Below, piece after piece: positions 50,896-63,360 of a stretch of 64,000 nt of DNA (the stretch's first letter is position 1; each line of letters begins with the position of its first letter). The notes under the pieces are model-generated. The model was given only the letters and a program-made list of their open reading frames with translations, did not search any database and was not told where the DNA came from. Source of the stretch: Amblyornis subalaris (lineage: Eukaryota; Chordata; Aves; Passeriformes; Ptilonorhynchidae); assembly GCA_018881555.1 (NCBI GenBank), contig JACAXG010000006.1, forward strand, positions 558,001 to 622,000, written 5' to 3'. Made by a program: the position numbers and the translations under genes.

Positions 50896-53029
50896 AAACT
50901 TAAGTATACATTAACCAAGATAAGCTGTGTTTGCCAGTGCTTTAATCTCAGTGGGAGACTGTTATTGCTGGAGTCAGACGCTTGAGCACCAGCTGAGGAT
51001 AGGAAACGAGATTCTGGCGTGCGGGGTGTGGGAGGAATCTCTCTTTGTCTATTCCCCCTTATTTTGTTTCAGAGTACATACACAAATAACATTCACATGT
51101 GGCCACGAGTGATGTAATGCATGCAACTGACTCCAAAAGAAGCTTCTCCTGTCAGCGTAGCCCCTTCAGAGCGTGGATTACTTTATACTGCTGTTAAATA
51201 ATATGTTGCCATGCCACAAGGTAATATGAATCATTTCAGAATGCATTTTTTTCTGTGAGACGTTGGAAACCTATTTGCATTTTTATCATCGCTATTAGTT
51301 TACATTCAGAGGAGGACAGTTTTGTCTGTATGTGGCTGTACATGTGCATATAGACAGAGAGGCATGAGACAAATTTCTTCTGGCTTGCCAAATTTTTGTG
51401 TTTTAATCTGTTTTCATTGCCTTTGCCTTTCACTCAGAATTCCAGAAGTCTGTGGCACATAGATGCTGCTGTCTGTAGCTTGATCATCAGGTTAATGCTT
51501 GATTTCCTGTCTCAGGAGTCTGTGGCTGCAGGGCACAGAAAGCACTGTAAAGCCTGTTTTCTTGCAAATATGTTTGTGCTCCAGCACAATCCACACAGCA
51601 CAGACCCATTTCCAGTTGTTTAAATTAAATACCACAAAGGCAAAATTTGCCTAAATTGCTAATGCATTGGGTAGGAAATAGAATAATAGAAAATTGCACA
51701 TTTCTTCAGGCCTCAGGGGAAATATGAAGCCAGTGTTTGGAAAGTAATCACAAAACTGCAGCATCTACTATTAAAAAAAAATATTTAAAAATAAAGTCAC
51801 ATAAGGTTTGTTCACATTGGCCCAAGAAACAATGGTTCACATCTTCCCTCTGGCTCACAGAGGGTCACTGGGAGAAGGTTCTGTATGAAGTGCAACTGTA
51901 CTGAAGAAAACAGTTACATCAGTGTGAAACAGGGTATGTGAAATCCGATTCAGAGCCAGCATGAAAACCTTCTTAGCAAGGGCTGTTTTCACACACATGG
52001 AAGGTATTAGCACAATCCCTCCCCAGATAGCACAGATAGTGTCAGGAAAAAAACTGGCTTTCCTGGATCAAGTATAGATTGCCAGGGCTTAAATTGCATG
52101 ATAACGAGCATGTATTACTGCTATTTATTTTAAGTGCCGGCAACATATTTGGCACCACACAAGGCAAAAATAAATAATGTCTTCGTCCTGAAGAACCTGT
52201 GGTGTGCAAGCAGGCAAAGGTAACGTGACGGATGAAGGGACATACAGGAGGCATTGTAGTCAAATGTAAATTATTTCCCTTAAGGATAAAATGACGACCT
52301 GTGTGCATAAATTCTCTATGGTCCCAGATAGGCCTCATCTCCTAATTATCTAGTTCTAGAATACATTCTAATTGGTTTGAAAATACAAATTCAGTACTTT
52401 AGCTCAAAAAAAAAAAAACATATTTGAAAGGCACTGGATGTTGGAAGCAACCTTAGAAGACCCTGCCTCAGATTGATCAACCTAAGGAAAAGAAAATCCA
52501 ACTCACTCTTAGTTTATTTTCTTTGACTTTAAACAAGTCAAATAACAGGTCTCCATTACCTCTAATTCCCAATTAATTAAATAATTATAAAGAATGCTGG
52601 AAGCTGTAAAACCCCAAGGTTTCTTTTGACTTTTTCCTGCTAGAAAGCAGCTTGTGCTTAGATTTCTCTTTTTTCTTTGCAACATACCCCTTCTAATTGC
52701 TGCAGGTAGAGTTCAAGTGTGGATGCTGAAAAGCTCAGCAGAGATATTCTCTAGCATTTTGTACTCTGTGAGAAGCTGTCCTTTTCTCACAGAAGCTATG
52801 TAAACAGCGAGATGTTTTTCTAATGACACTTCTTCATATCATACAATTGTGGACTTGTTATTATTCTGAAAGCACAATATTTTCAGTAAGGCGTTGCATT
52901 TGTCTGGCCAATCATCCTGAGAGGTAGATGGCTGGGGAACCAATGACCTTATGACTTTCAAGCACACTAAAGGTATAAAACAGGTCTTTATATTAATAAA
53001 TAAATCAACTTATGCACTTTTCACCCAAT

Positions 53030-53470
53030 CTCAATCATGACCGTGCCGTGATTTCATCAGCGACCCCGGGACAACAGCCACATTCAAGCTGGTCTTTAAC
53101 ACGCAACCAGTCTTCTTATTTCCGTTTGGATTGCAATTTAAAAATGAAAGCTAGCTTTACAGGGCCCTGGGAACTTCTCTGTTGGGTGAACCCTGTCATT
53201 ATCTGCAACGGGCATGGGAAGAGATCTTCAACACTCAACGCATTATTTTCTCATTTTCTTAGAAGTGTNTCTCTTGCATAGCAGGCATGGTATACCTGTT
53301 ATGAGAGCAAAGAGAGACAGTTGTTTGAAAGGAAGTCATGGTGGCGAGAGCAGATCTGTGAAGCGTTGCCTGTTGATGCGCTGCTCTGGAAGATGGGGTG
53401 CATGAAAGGTGTTTGTACCTCCTTGGGCTTGGCTGGGAGCCACATCCAGCGGGCCGTTCCCAAGAATCAC
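53030..53470. other. GC/CpG-enriched intronic patch
   Basis: CpGs cluster at 53040-53120 (gaccgtgccgtg, cagcgaccccggg, acacgcaacc) and at 53340-53470 (gtggcgagag, gaagcgttg, gatgcgctg, gcgggccgttccc, cacgccc). No gene or named repeat was recognised; minus-strand frame 53259-53483 is open because of base composition. Confidence 0.35.
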
Positions 53471-56400
53471 GCCCTGGTGTCAATTGTGTGCATATAAAGG
53501 ATAGTTGTGGGCAAGAGCTGGGCTTTTGTACTGTTTTGTTGACTTAGCTTTCTACCCTGCATAGGAATGTTCTCCATCCAGAGAGAATAAATCCTGTCTC
53601 TTGGCTAGAATTTGGTTTTTTGATTGACTAAGTGGCATCCTGACTCATTTGTGATTAGAGGAGGGTGTAGGTTGGAAGAGGATTTACTGAAGAAGTTGTA
53701 TTATCTTAAAATAGATCTATACAAAGAAGTATTTGAGCAATTACTCTGCCTTTGTGCAGAGTATCAACCTACAAACCAGTTTCAAATGGGATTTTACAAA
53801 AGTCTCTCCAGTATTTTCAGAGTGATAGAACAGGCAGCATATTTGTTGAATATGAACAGCATTAGGTGAGATTATCTTAACATTTAAGGACAGAAAGCCA
53901 CCTGATAGCAAGTTGGGAGGAAAGGCTCAGAGTTCAAAATGNTCTTGACTATTGGAGAAATGGTTTGACATGAATAGGGTATGACTCAATGAGAATGCAT
54001 GCAGAGTACTGCACTTAAGGAGGAGATTCCAAATCTGCCATAATAGGATGAAAACCAAGAGATATAAAGCTAACTATTACTACCAAAAAGTAGTTTAGAG
54101 AGATCATAAGGGAGCACTTTCTAAAACTTGTCCATGTTGTCAGAGTATTGCAGAAAAGCAGGTATCCTACTGAAACTCATGAACAGGAACATTGTGTCTA
54201 AAACATGAAGTGTTCCTTCTACTCAGTGCTGGCAAGGCACAAGGATGGTTTTGCAACAACAGGATGGTGTCTGGTTTTGCACACCGCATTGTAGAAGGGT
54301 GTAGGTTTTGACTCAGAGAAAAGCAACAAAAACAATTGAAAGTTTAGAAAACATAGGTTTTAAAGGAAGATGTGGTTACTGATATGTTTAGTACAGAGAG
54401 GAAGCATAAATCTTTTAATAGATAGAAGGATGCTACAAGGGGGAAGGGAGTGGCCTATTCTCTGTATTGATTGACTGGAACAAAAAATAAAAGCCTAAAT
54501 TGAAGAAAAAATGGTATAAATTAGATATGAAAAAAATGCTGCCCACCACGAGGTTGACTGCGAAATTAAGGGAACTGAGCACAGATTTCCCATGTCTTTA
54601 AATGTATGTTGTACCTGCACAAATGCACAAAATCTACATATCATCTCTTGTGGCCACACCACCTGCTATGCGCTGGTTTCAAGTTGGTCAGCGCATGCCC
54701 ATAGTGTGTATAAGGAATAGGGCATAAGGGTCTTTGTGTTCAGGCATTTACCTGTCTTGAAACGGAGTTTCATTGTGGACTGGATGTGTTCCAGCCCACG
54801 GAATTGCAACTGGGCTCGTACACATCCATGGTGGCCCAGATTAATTTAGAACTCTGGAAAACAGACATCCTGAATCACTGCTTGAGGTATTATTGCCTGC
54901 AACAAACAGTCTGAATCTGAATCTTGTCTTTAGCAGAGGCAGCAAAGTACCCAAACAGTGAGGTTTTCATAAAGCCGTACTGTTAGTCAATAATCTTGTG
55001 CCTCTGAATTGCGTGGGAAAGGTCATCAGAAAATGAGATACTAGTGAATAGGAGGTACTGCAAGTCAGAGTCATAAGTAACAATGCATTTGTGCACAAAC
55101 TGTTAACTTTGCACTTCTTTTCATATATTAGGAAGATTTGGATCAACAACTCTTGCTCTTTGAAGTCCTTTGTTTTACCGTAGTATGTTATTTCTCTCAT
55201 AACATATTCTATATGAATACTAACTAAATTACTGAGATATCACTAGAAGAAATAGATTTATAACTAAAACAAGAAAAAATAGTCTATTTTAGAAAACAAA
55301 AATCTGTTCCCCAAATATAACAAACTGTGGGCCAGTTAAGGTGAACTATTTCCACCCATGCTCCCCACCCTCTTTTTTCCCCTAAGAGTGATAGAATATG
55401 AATTAAGAAGTGCAAAGCTCTTAGGCACTTTAGATTAAAGCTAGCACATAGTAATGATAGCTTGATGATTGAATGACGTCTGCCAAACTTCCTCAGGGAC
55501 TTCAATAATACGAGGGTAATAGATCATTAGAAGTGTTGAACGGTGTGTCTGACATGTTTAAATTTATGTATCACATTCCTCCAAAATAATAACTAGTAAT
55601 GGGTTAAAAGCTTTGGAGAGATGTGGGATATGCATGCAAAACCACAGAATAGGTGATAGTCTGAACTGGTGGTACCAGTCAAGTAACCCAAGATTGCCAA
55701 CCTAGTATATTTTAAATATGTTAAAAGGGAACTTAATTATAACAATTTTAACAACATTTCCTTTCCAGTTCCTTTCTAGAATGTGAAAGTGGTTTAGGTG
55801 AATGTNTTTCAGTTTAGCTACCGATGTGGGTTAGGATCTATTATTCATAACCACTCCTCAGCTTAGTTGATGGCTATCCATGAATCACTTTAAATCCATT
55901 GTTTTGGGTCATGTCTTAGGATCTGTACAGTCAAAAATTATATAAAAGCTTGATTGGTTTATGTCAGCTGAAAGAAAATCAATAGTGTTGGCACTGGGTG
56001 CTAAGAATGTCACAATTCATCCTCTGATTGAGTTCTTTGAAGGAAAAGTCTCCTCAAAGGAAAGTACAGCTTTGTTTCCAGGAAGATTTCCACCTGCCTT
56101 GCCTTTAGGTNCAGCAGATCTCTGCAGAAGCAGCGTTGAGTGCCCTCGAGGAATCCTGAATTAAACAGGAGCATCTCTTGTTCAAAACATGGAAGGGAAG
56201 TTCTTGCAGTTTTCCCTCATTAAACTGGAAAAATCAACTATGAAGTTATGAGTACCTTCTGGAGCAAGGATTAAAATAAGCCAAATAGCAGAGATCTGCA
56301 AAATAACCCTGTTGGTGTATATGTCATAGTTTGTGGAAAGGTACATAAAAGAATATCTGTTCTGGACTGCTGATGTTTTTGACGAACTGTTTTAAAATGT

Positions 56401-57459
56401 AGTTCATGCTTGACACAGCGGCTGATGGACTCGAAATATGAGCCTACAGCCAAAAAAAGTAAGATAAGTGCAATAATTCACACTAAGGTGAGGCCAGTCA
56501 GGTGTAGTGTGTTGTTCATGCCCTTGCATTGTGTTGTCACATACTGATAATGGAGCAATGGCCAATGGCCGTGCAGTATCACAGTGTTGATCCAAGGATC
56601 TGCCTGCATTTTTGGCAGATTGATGATAGGTGGACCCTGGTCTGTTCCGCACAGAGAAATCCCTTTCCTCTCCTCCCCAAACTTATTAAATCCCTGATTT
56701 CCTTCTTGTGACAGGCCTGCATGCTGTTCTCTCAGGGTCACTGTCAAGGGGTTTCGTATGGCATACCTCAGCCACAGTCATGGCTCTGCCATATATCTCT
56801 AGCTGGGAGGAAACAGCAGCAGGCCAGACTGCCTGTCCTGCGTTGTGGGTTTTTCTGGGGAATGCCATTTGCTTTGGACTCTTGGCTCACTAGCAAAGCT
56901 CAAGAGCCTTAGTGAATCCTAGAATTTCTCCTCTTCATGAAGTGTAAGGATGGATATTACCTAGACTTGTGCTCATATTTCACGTGAAGTGTGTGGTATG
57001 AACCCTCCTCAGGTTACTTTTTGGCCATGGAGCTATGCAGTAATAACAGATGATGCTGCACATTGCTCTAAAAAATGTAACAAAACTTTGAGTTTTCTTT
57101 CTGTCAGACTGCTTTCATAGTGTAGTGTCATGTAACTTCATTTAACATCTAGAGCTCATAAAGCATGAGTGACTTAGCTTTTTTTTAAATGTGAATTTGA
57201 CCAGTAACAGCAGTCATTATACTGGAAAATAATACTGAGAGACAGAGGGCAGAAAGAGAAATAATGATGGTTTTGAGAAAGTAAGGATTTTGGAAATACT
57301 ACACACATAGTTGCTACTANTCACATTTGAAATATGGTCATTAGCTTCAGTGTGACCAGGTCTGAGACCCTGAGATTAACTAGAGTTAGATGGCTCACTG
57401 TTTATTTGAATGGGATTTTTATTTTAAAAAGACTCCGAGACGTGCATTCCTATTAAAGT

Positions 57460-57549
57460 CCTTTTTCCTTTTTTCTCCTCTCTTTCTTCTTTTTTCTCTC
57501 TCTTCTTTTTTTCTATTTTNTTCTTGTTTTCTTTTTTTTCTCTTTTTGC
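57460..57549. repeat. 90-bp polypyrimidine tract
   Basis: An almost uninterrupted C/T tract of about 90 bp on + (one A and one n inside, plus single G). The minus strand therefore reads as a Lys/Arg/Glu-rich stretch in the 164-codon frame 57419-57913, which is not good evidence of a gene. Confidence 0.9.
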
Positions 57550-60348
57550 TTATTCCTGTGAATTTATGAGAGAGCTCAGTGATGGCCTGGATCTCCTTCC
57601 TTGTCCTCACACTGATCTCTGTGCTCTGGGAGTCATGCACAGCACTGGCAGCAGTTGCCACCTGACTCTGTAATTGCGGCCTCAGAGCAGGGAGCGGCAG
57701 GCGGCTGCATACCATGGGGTAGCTGTCTGGCAAGAGGCCTCCTCCTGCTTCACTCAGACGTGTCAGGACAGCAGCTTGAAATGCTTTGTGAGAATACACA
57801 GTGAAATGAAAAGCTTCTCCCACTGCTTTCCAAAGGCTGCAGGAGAGATGTCTCCAGAAGGTGATACCAAGAATTGCTCCAGTGCTGTTCAGAAGTTCAA
57901 GGGGCACAGGCATGCTCCATTTTCACCTGTGTGGATATTTCAGAGGTCCAGTCCACATCCTAAAAGGCAGACAAAATAATATCTCAGTATATATTCTACC
58001 TTACTGAAAGTCAACAAGGAAGTTAGGAATGCCAAGTTGAAGAAGGAAGAGGGATTTTCTTGTTCCTGAATGTTTTGTCAAAAATCCTATTGCAGTATGA
58101 CAGCAGCAGAAGGCTTATTGTAAAGGTGAATGAAAGCTTTAGGTGTACCTAAAGCAGTGGAACAAGAATTCGTGAGATAACATTGTTAACATAGACAATC
58201 ATTGTTCTGACAGAGATTGAGTTACCCATGACATGAGTTGAACATCTCCAGAGACAATCATGGGAATTGTTGAATTCTGCTTTCTTTCCTTCACATAAGA
58301 AAGTCACCAAAGCCGACACTACTTCATTGCACAAGCAAAGAGAGCAGAATTTAGCCTCTGTTGCAGAAACAGAAAACTGAAAATCTGAGTCCCATATTCT
58401 TATATAGCAGTGGCTTTCTTGTTCAGGTGTGAAGTTCTTATTTTAGTCCTTTTTTCAATATAGTTTTTATTTGATAAATACTATCAGTTAATTACTGGGA
58501 TACACATTCCTTTTTTCCCCTTCTTCTTTTAAATTGAAAATAAAGCTATTGTATATTTCCCTATATTTCACTCCTTCTGATCTGAGAGATAGAAAGTCAT
58601 TCCCATCTTTGGGTTCAGAAAACAATGTGTAGCATCATCTCAGCGTATGAAATCACTGGATGGAAGAGTAGCTGTTTACAGTCTCAAATGAAAGGAAATA
58701 TTTTCAATAATATTCATTGCTCAGCCCTGATTAAAATTATTGAGATTATGTTTAATGTTTATTAAATGAGAGTAGAGTTATTTAAAAGTGTAATTCTTTT
58801 GCAAATCTCTGTTACAGAGCATACCCGATTTAAAGGCATCCTGCTGAATGTTTGCATTTCTAAACCTCATATGAATTTGAGGCATTGCTGGTGGGATGTC
58901 AGATGAATGAAAATTTTAGCTTATATTGATGGCTGGCAAGAGACAGAATTCTATCTGCATATTTTAGGACTAATGAGAAGTTGTGTGAGTATTTTCTTTC
59001 AGCCAGCTCTCTGAAAAGTCGATGGTTAAGAAAAATTTTATGCAGCATTAAAAAATAGTGCTGTATAAAAATTAAGTCAGCATCCTCTTTTGGAGGCAAT
59101 ACACAAGATAATAAATGAAATGAAAAGGTTAATTCAAAATAAGGAAACAGGTGCATGGNATATGAAGGAAGCTATGAAACAGGTTAGATTCTTTCTCTAG
59201 AAGGAGAACAAGTATTGTGCTTTTAGCCTCATTTATGTATTCTTCATATGCCACAAAATACTGTAGTNGTGTCTGCTTTCTTTTGAGGTTTGGACATAGT
59301 AAGTCATTACAGCAGTTGTGGCTTGCTTGAGAATCTTGCTGAGAATCTGTCTACTGAGTGTTTTACTTCTCTGTCTCATTAACCCCAGGACAATCCATTG
59401 TAGCATAAACTCTTGGTTCAGTTTTGGTGATGTATTTGCAGTTCCTCACTTTGACAAGAAATTATCATATCAGAATTTTGATTGTAGTGTTTTAGGGATC
59501 TGTTTGATATTGTAAAGCCTGAAAAAATTCACGGAGGTTATAATGAACACAGACACACAGGGAGCTCTTCACTCATACATACCAAGTCTGGGGAAGCTGT
59601 ATTACTGGGTCTTCTCTAAGTATATGAAGAGATGTATGTTCTTCTAGTCCAGTTTCCAGCTCTGAGATGCACCATGAAAGTGCCTGTTTTCATCTCCTCT
59701 ATAACTTTGTGAATTCTTACTTTCCAGCTCCAAAGTGATTGTTTCAGGAGGTCTTATCCAGAGAGATCTCTCTCTTATTTCCTCTACTCTGGCCTGTTCA
59801 TGTGTCAAAGGAAGAAGCTGCCAAACAGTGCACACTCAAGTCAGTGTGTATATAGAGAGAGGAGGAACAGCTCCTTCTGACATGACTACTTAAATGCCAC
59901 TTACGCTTTTGAAATTGCAAGGGCTCAAAAAAGTTTTGGACTGGCCACNTTCACAGGGATGAATTTCACCCACAGAGATCTCTAGCAGTTCAGGAGTTAA
60001 ATTCCATGCTCTCCCAGAGAGTAGAATTTCCTCCTCCCCCATGTCTAATTGAAGGGTACATATCTATGATCTACTTTGAACAGATTTTGCATTTGCTGCG
60101 CCCAATGTAATATGTCAGATTAAAGCCTAATTGATATTAATTGTCAGTTTGACAGGTATTTACGTAATACACCTGTGATTTGTCCATGCTGCAACATCAA
60201 AGAACAATGTAGTCCATTGTCAATCTTGTAATTTTTTTTTTCCCTCTGCAAGACCAGATCATTGTTCAACAGTAAATATGAAGTATCTTTCAGGAGGTTT
60301 GCATTGGCATGTTTCCTCCTCAGTTGTGGTCTGACTGACAATAAATAG

Positions 60349-60524
60349 AACAAACCTATGCTGATTTTGTAATGGCAATTCCAAAATGATCAGGAATCAC
60401 TTTGAAGCACATGTTTTCTGATAAGCAAGTTCCAAAAACAAATCTATGCTGATTTTGTAATGACAATTCCAAAATGATCAGGAATCACTCTGAAGCGCAT
60501 GTTTTCTGATAAGCAAGTTCCAAA
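60349..60524. repeat. 88-bp tandem duplication, about 95% identical
   Basis: Copy 1 (60349-60436) and copy 2 (60437-60524) lie head to tail with period 88 and only four mismatches (C/T at unit position 7, then G/A, T/C and A/G). Both contain tatgctgattttgtaatg and gataagcaagttccaaa. The flanks do not continue the repeat. It is a recent local duplication. Confidence 0.95.
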
Positions 60525-60614
60525 TTCTCATCATCCTGCTATGAAACGGTCCTCTTACATTTTGTAGCATGTGGGATCTGACTCACCTTTGCATTATGCT
60601 CTTCAGTTTTATCT

Positions 60615-60660
60615 TGATGTAACCCACACTGACTTAATTACACTGGCATAAAGATGGAAT
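60615..60660. repeat. Possible relic of old amniote interspersed repeat
   Basis: The order gatgtaacccacactgactt, aattacactggcataaagat resembles the common sauropsid phrase 'tgtaactccattgactt…agttacactggtgtaaa'. It is short and degenerate, so confidence is low. Confidence 0.3.
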
Positions 60661-62595
60661 GGGGAAATGGTGAATCACACCCACTAACAAGTCCATCATG
60701 AAAATATGGGAGTTGTTCTTATGTCTTCAGGGAGGTTTCGCCAGAATGGGGTGTCTCTTCTAGACAGAGTCAGATATGCTTTGCTATTTTTAGCAACTTG
60801 CAAGAAAACTGAGGTGTATTCTCTGAATCATACCGCAGTGCGCAGTGCAAAAAGCAGATATGCNTCAAAGTCTGTAACTAGAAATGGGAAATTACAAAGG
60901 AGGAACTTGATGTCTTTGATAAGACAGGGCATGGTGCTTCAATCAAAGACAGTATTGAATATAATTCGGACATCATGTTTCTTTTTAGCCAGTGNGCAGC
61001 ATATGCAGCATACAGTTACATACAGAAGAGATTAGGAACAGAGAAAATAAGTCAGGATCATAACTTGGGACCACACTAAAATACGATGGAGGAAATGAAA
61101 AAATAAACATTATTTACACGTCAAAGTGCTAGGAGAAACTACAGTCCCTGTGCTGCAACGGACATGAAATCTTGAGGGTTCAGAAAGATCTGGATTGTGN
61201 TATTCTTGAAACATGGACTGAACAAGAAAGTGCAGCAGAGAATAAAAGTTTCCCTCACCAGCCGTGGCATCTCTGAGGGCNGTTTGGGCTGGTTGTTTTC
61301 TCTGAGACATGTAACATGATTCTCCAAACCCCAAGTTATGTCTAGCAGGCAGGATTTAACTTTTAACTGGCATGATTTCAGTTATATCAACAAAAGATCT
61401 CGGTCTCCTGCCGCAAACAAACAACTCTAAATTAACTGGCCTGAATAATTGAACAAGGGGTTGTTTGTTTGTTTACTTCAATTACTGTTTGTGGTAGCAG
61501 TGGAACCTTGCCACTGTTTTCTGACGTCTATCAGATTTGGAGCTTTCTTCCTCTCTGAACCTTTGTATTGCATGCAATTCTTCATCATATTTTTCCACTA
61601 CTACTTGCATGTCCCTTTATTTTTCATTCCTGAGATTCTAATATATTACACTGGGCATTGCAGTACTCTTGATCCAAGAACACTATTGTCTTTTCAAATC
61701 TGTGAGACCAGGGTTTTTTTTTTTCCTAGTCCTTCCTTTATTTGTTAATTCTTCTTCCTACATTTTTGAATCCCCTGTATTTCTCTGAATGATTTTTTTT
61801 CAGGCAATGTCTTTCCATTTTATTATATTCCAACCTCCTGAACTGTGTAACATTATTGGCATGTGAGATGCACTAGTTTTGTTTCTTAAGGTGTCCTTTG
61901 TTTAAAAGTCCTCTGCTTTTTCCAAAGCACAACATTTGCATGTACAGTTGTGACTACAACANTCTTTTATTTTAAATGTCATTGTCGCCATTCAAAAACT
62001 ATTCTATAAAATGTCNTATAAGCCTGGATTTTCTTCAGTTTATCTTGCTGTGCAACTCTTCCAGAGTTTACTGTTTACTCCCATGGCATCAGCATCAGGT
62101 GTTTGTTCTTTTGCTTTGCCCTCTCACTTTGCATAAGCTAGTGATTCCTTTGCTTTGTATTTTTAATTCCTGCCCTATTTCTGTGAGTGCTCCAGCCTAC
62201 CAGAGCGTCCTCTGCTCCATGCTGCTGCGCCTGCTTTACCCTGCAAGTTCAATATGCTGTTCCCTGTTACGCTTGTTGAACTGATGGAAACACAGTCTTT
62301 CCACCTTGTTCCTCATTCCCAAGTAATAAATGCAGCCCTAGTTTACATAGGTAACAACTGAGCTTTGAGCCTCTGTTCCACTTTCCATTCTTAATTGGGT
62401 TTCTGTGACCTAGTATTTGTCCCATGCTCAGCCATCACCTCACAGCTCCAGAGCTGAGTCATGGCCCAGCTCGACTCTGGAGTTTTTCCAGTGTTCAGTA
62501 TTGGTGCTGAGGTTGTATTTTGGGTGCCATTTCATTGGTCCAATGCAGGAGGCTGCAAGAGCTGGCAGTGTTTCTGCAGTTCCCCAAAGTCCTGA

Positions 62596-62628
62596 AGGAG
62601 TTAGGCAGCTTGTAAAATACCTGCCCGG
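62596..62628 (+). repeat. Possible relic of old amniote interspersed repeat
   Basis: The words ggagttaggcagct and aaaatacctg match, in order and spacing, the phrase 'ggagttaggcacctaaatacct' seen in many sauropsid genomes. It is only about 33 bp. Confidence 0.35.
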
Positions 62629-63000
62629 TTGATGTCTCTTGTTCAGAGATGCTCTCTGACCCTGCCTCATCCAAGGCTCNTGCTGTATATTTAACAATTG
62701 GCACTGCATGTGTGCCTGTGTATGTCTCTCAGAGGAGGCAGAAACAGACTGTTGAACACTGTTTCATCCACTCTTGTGGGCCGAAAGTGTGAATAAGCTG
62801 TGTTTAATATGGTTGTCTAGGCTGTTTACATTGGCTTTTTGAACCACAGCCAAATTAAATTTCTGAGGAGGTTGCTATTGCTTTCTAAAGATGTAACCCC
62901 CTATCTTTGTTCATCAGCTCAAAGTTATTTACTAATCATTACCTGTGTTTGGCAGAAGAACAGCAAATAACAGAGACACTTTGTATTTTATATGGTCTTG

Positions 63001-63180
63001 GTAAACATGTATTAAAATAAAACATCCTTTTATTTGAACAATATTCATAAGAGAGAATATTAATTATCATTAATGTTAGAATATTACAGTTCTGCTTTAT
63101 GCCTTAGGAGATGACAGTCTCTGTGGTAGCATTAATTAATATGTAGCTTGGCTGTGTAGGCAGAAAGCAAACAATCTCCT
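63001..63180. promoter_or_regulatory. Candidate conserved enhancer-like block
   Basis: The block is dense in homeodomain-type words: TAATTA at 63061, TCATTAATG at 63067-63075 and ATTAATTAAT at 63131-63140. A canonical forkhead word GTAAACA lies at 63001-63007. This texture is common in vertebrate conserved non-coding elements near developmental genes. AT-rich sequence yields such words by chance, so cross-species conservation is needed. Confidence 0.3.
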
Positions 63181-63307
63181 AGCAGGTTATTCAACATTAG
63201 CATACAGCCTTCCATCTCCTACAGTACTTTCAAAGCAATTCTCATCCACTGTACTGCAACCTTCTACTAACCTTATGTTAACAAATTTATAACTTGGAAA
63301 TTATTCT

Positions 63308-63360
63308 GCTGACATCAATGGTGTTACACCATGCAAAACCTGTTTAAAATTAGGTCCAAG
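63308..63360 (+). repeat. Probable relic of old amniote interspersed repeat
   Basis: The words ctgacatcaatggtgttaca, ccatgcaaaacctg and aggtccaag follow the order of the familiar sauropsid phrase 'ctgacttcaatggagttacaccagcgtaaaactg…caggcccaag'. Agreement over about 50 bp makes it one of the better relics here. Confidence 0.45.

Noticed and set aside
52438..52475. Possible third, degenerate CR1 end (ttggaagcaaccttagaaga)
   Set aside because: The resemblance is limited to about 20 bp and the typical downstream words are missing.
57419..57913. 164-codon open frame on the minus strand with a Lys/Arg-rich stretch
   Set aside because: The basic stretch is only the translation of the polypyrimidine tract at 57460-57549. 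The remainder matches nothing I know and includes an ambiguous base.
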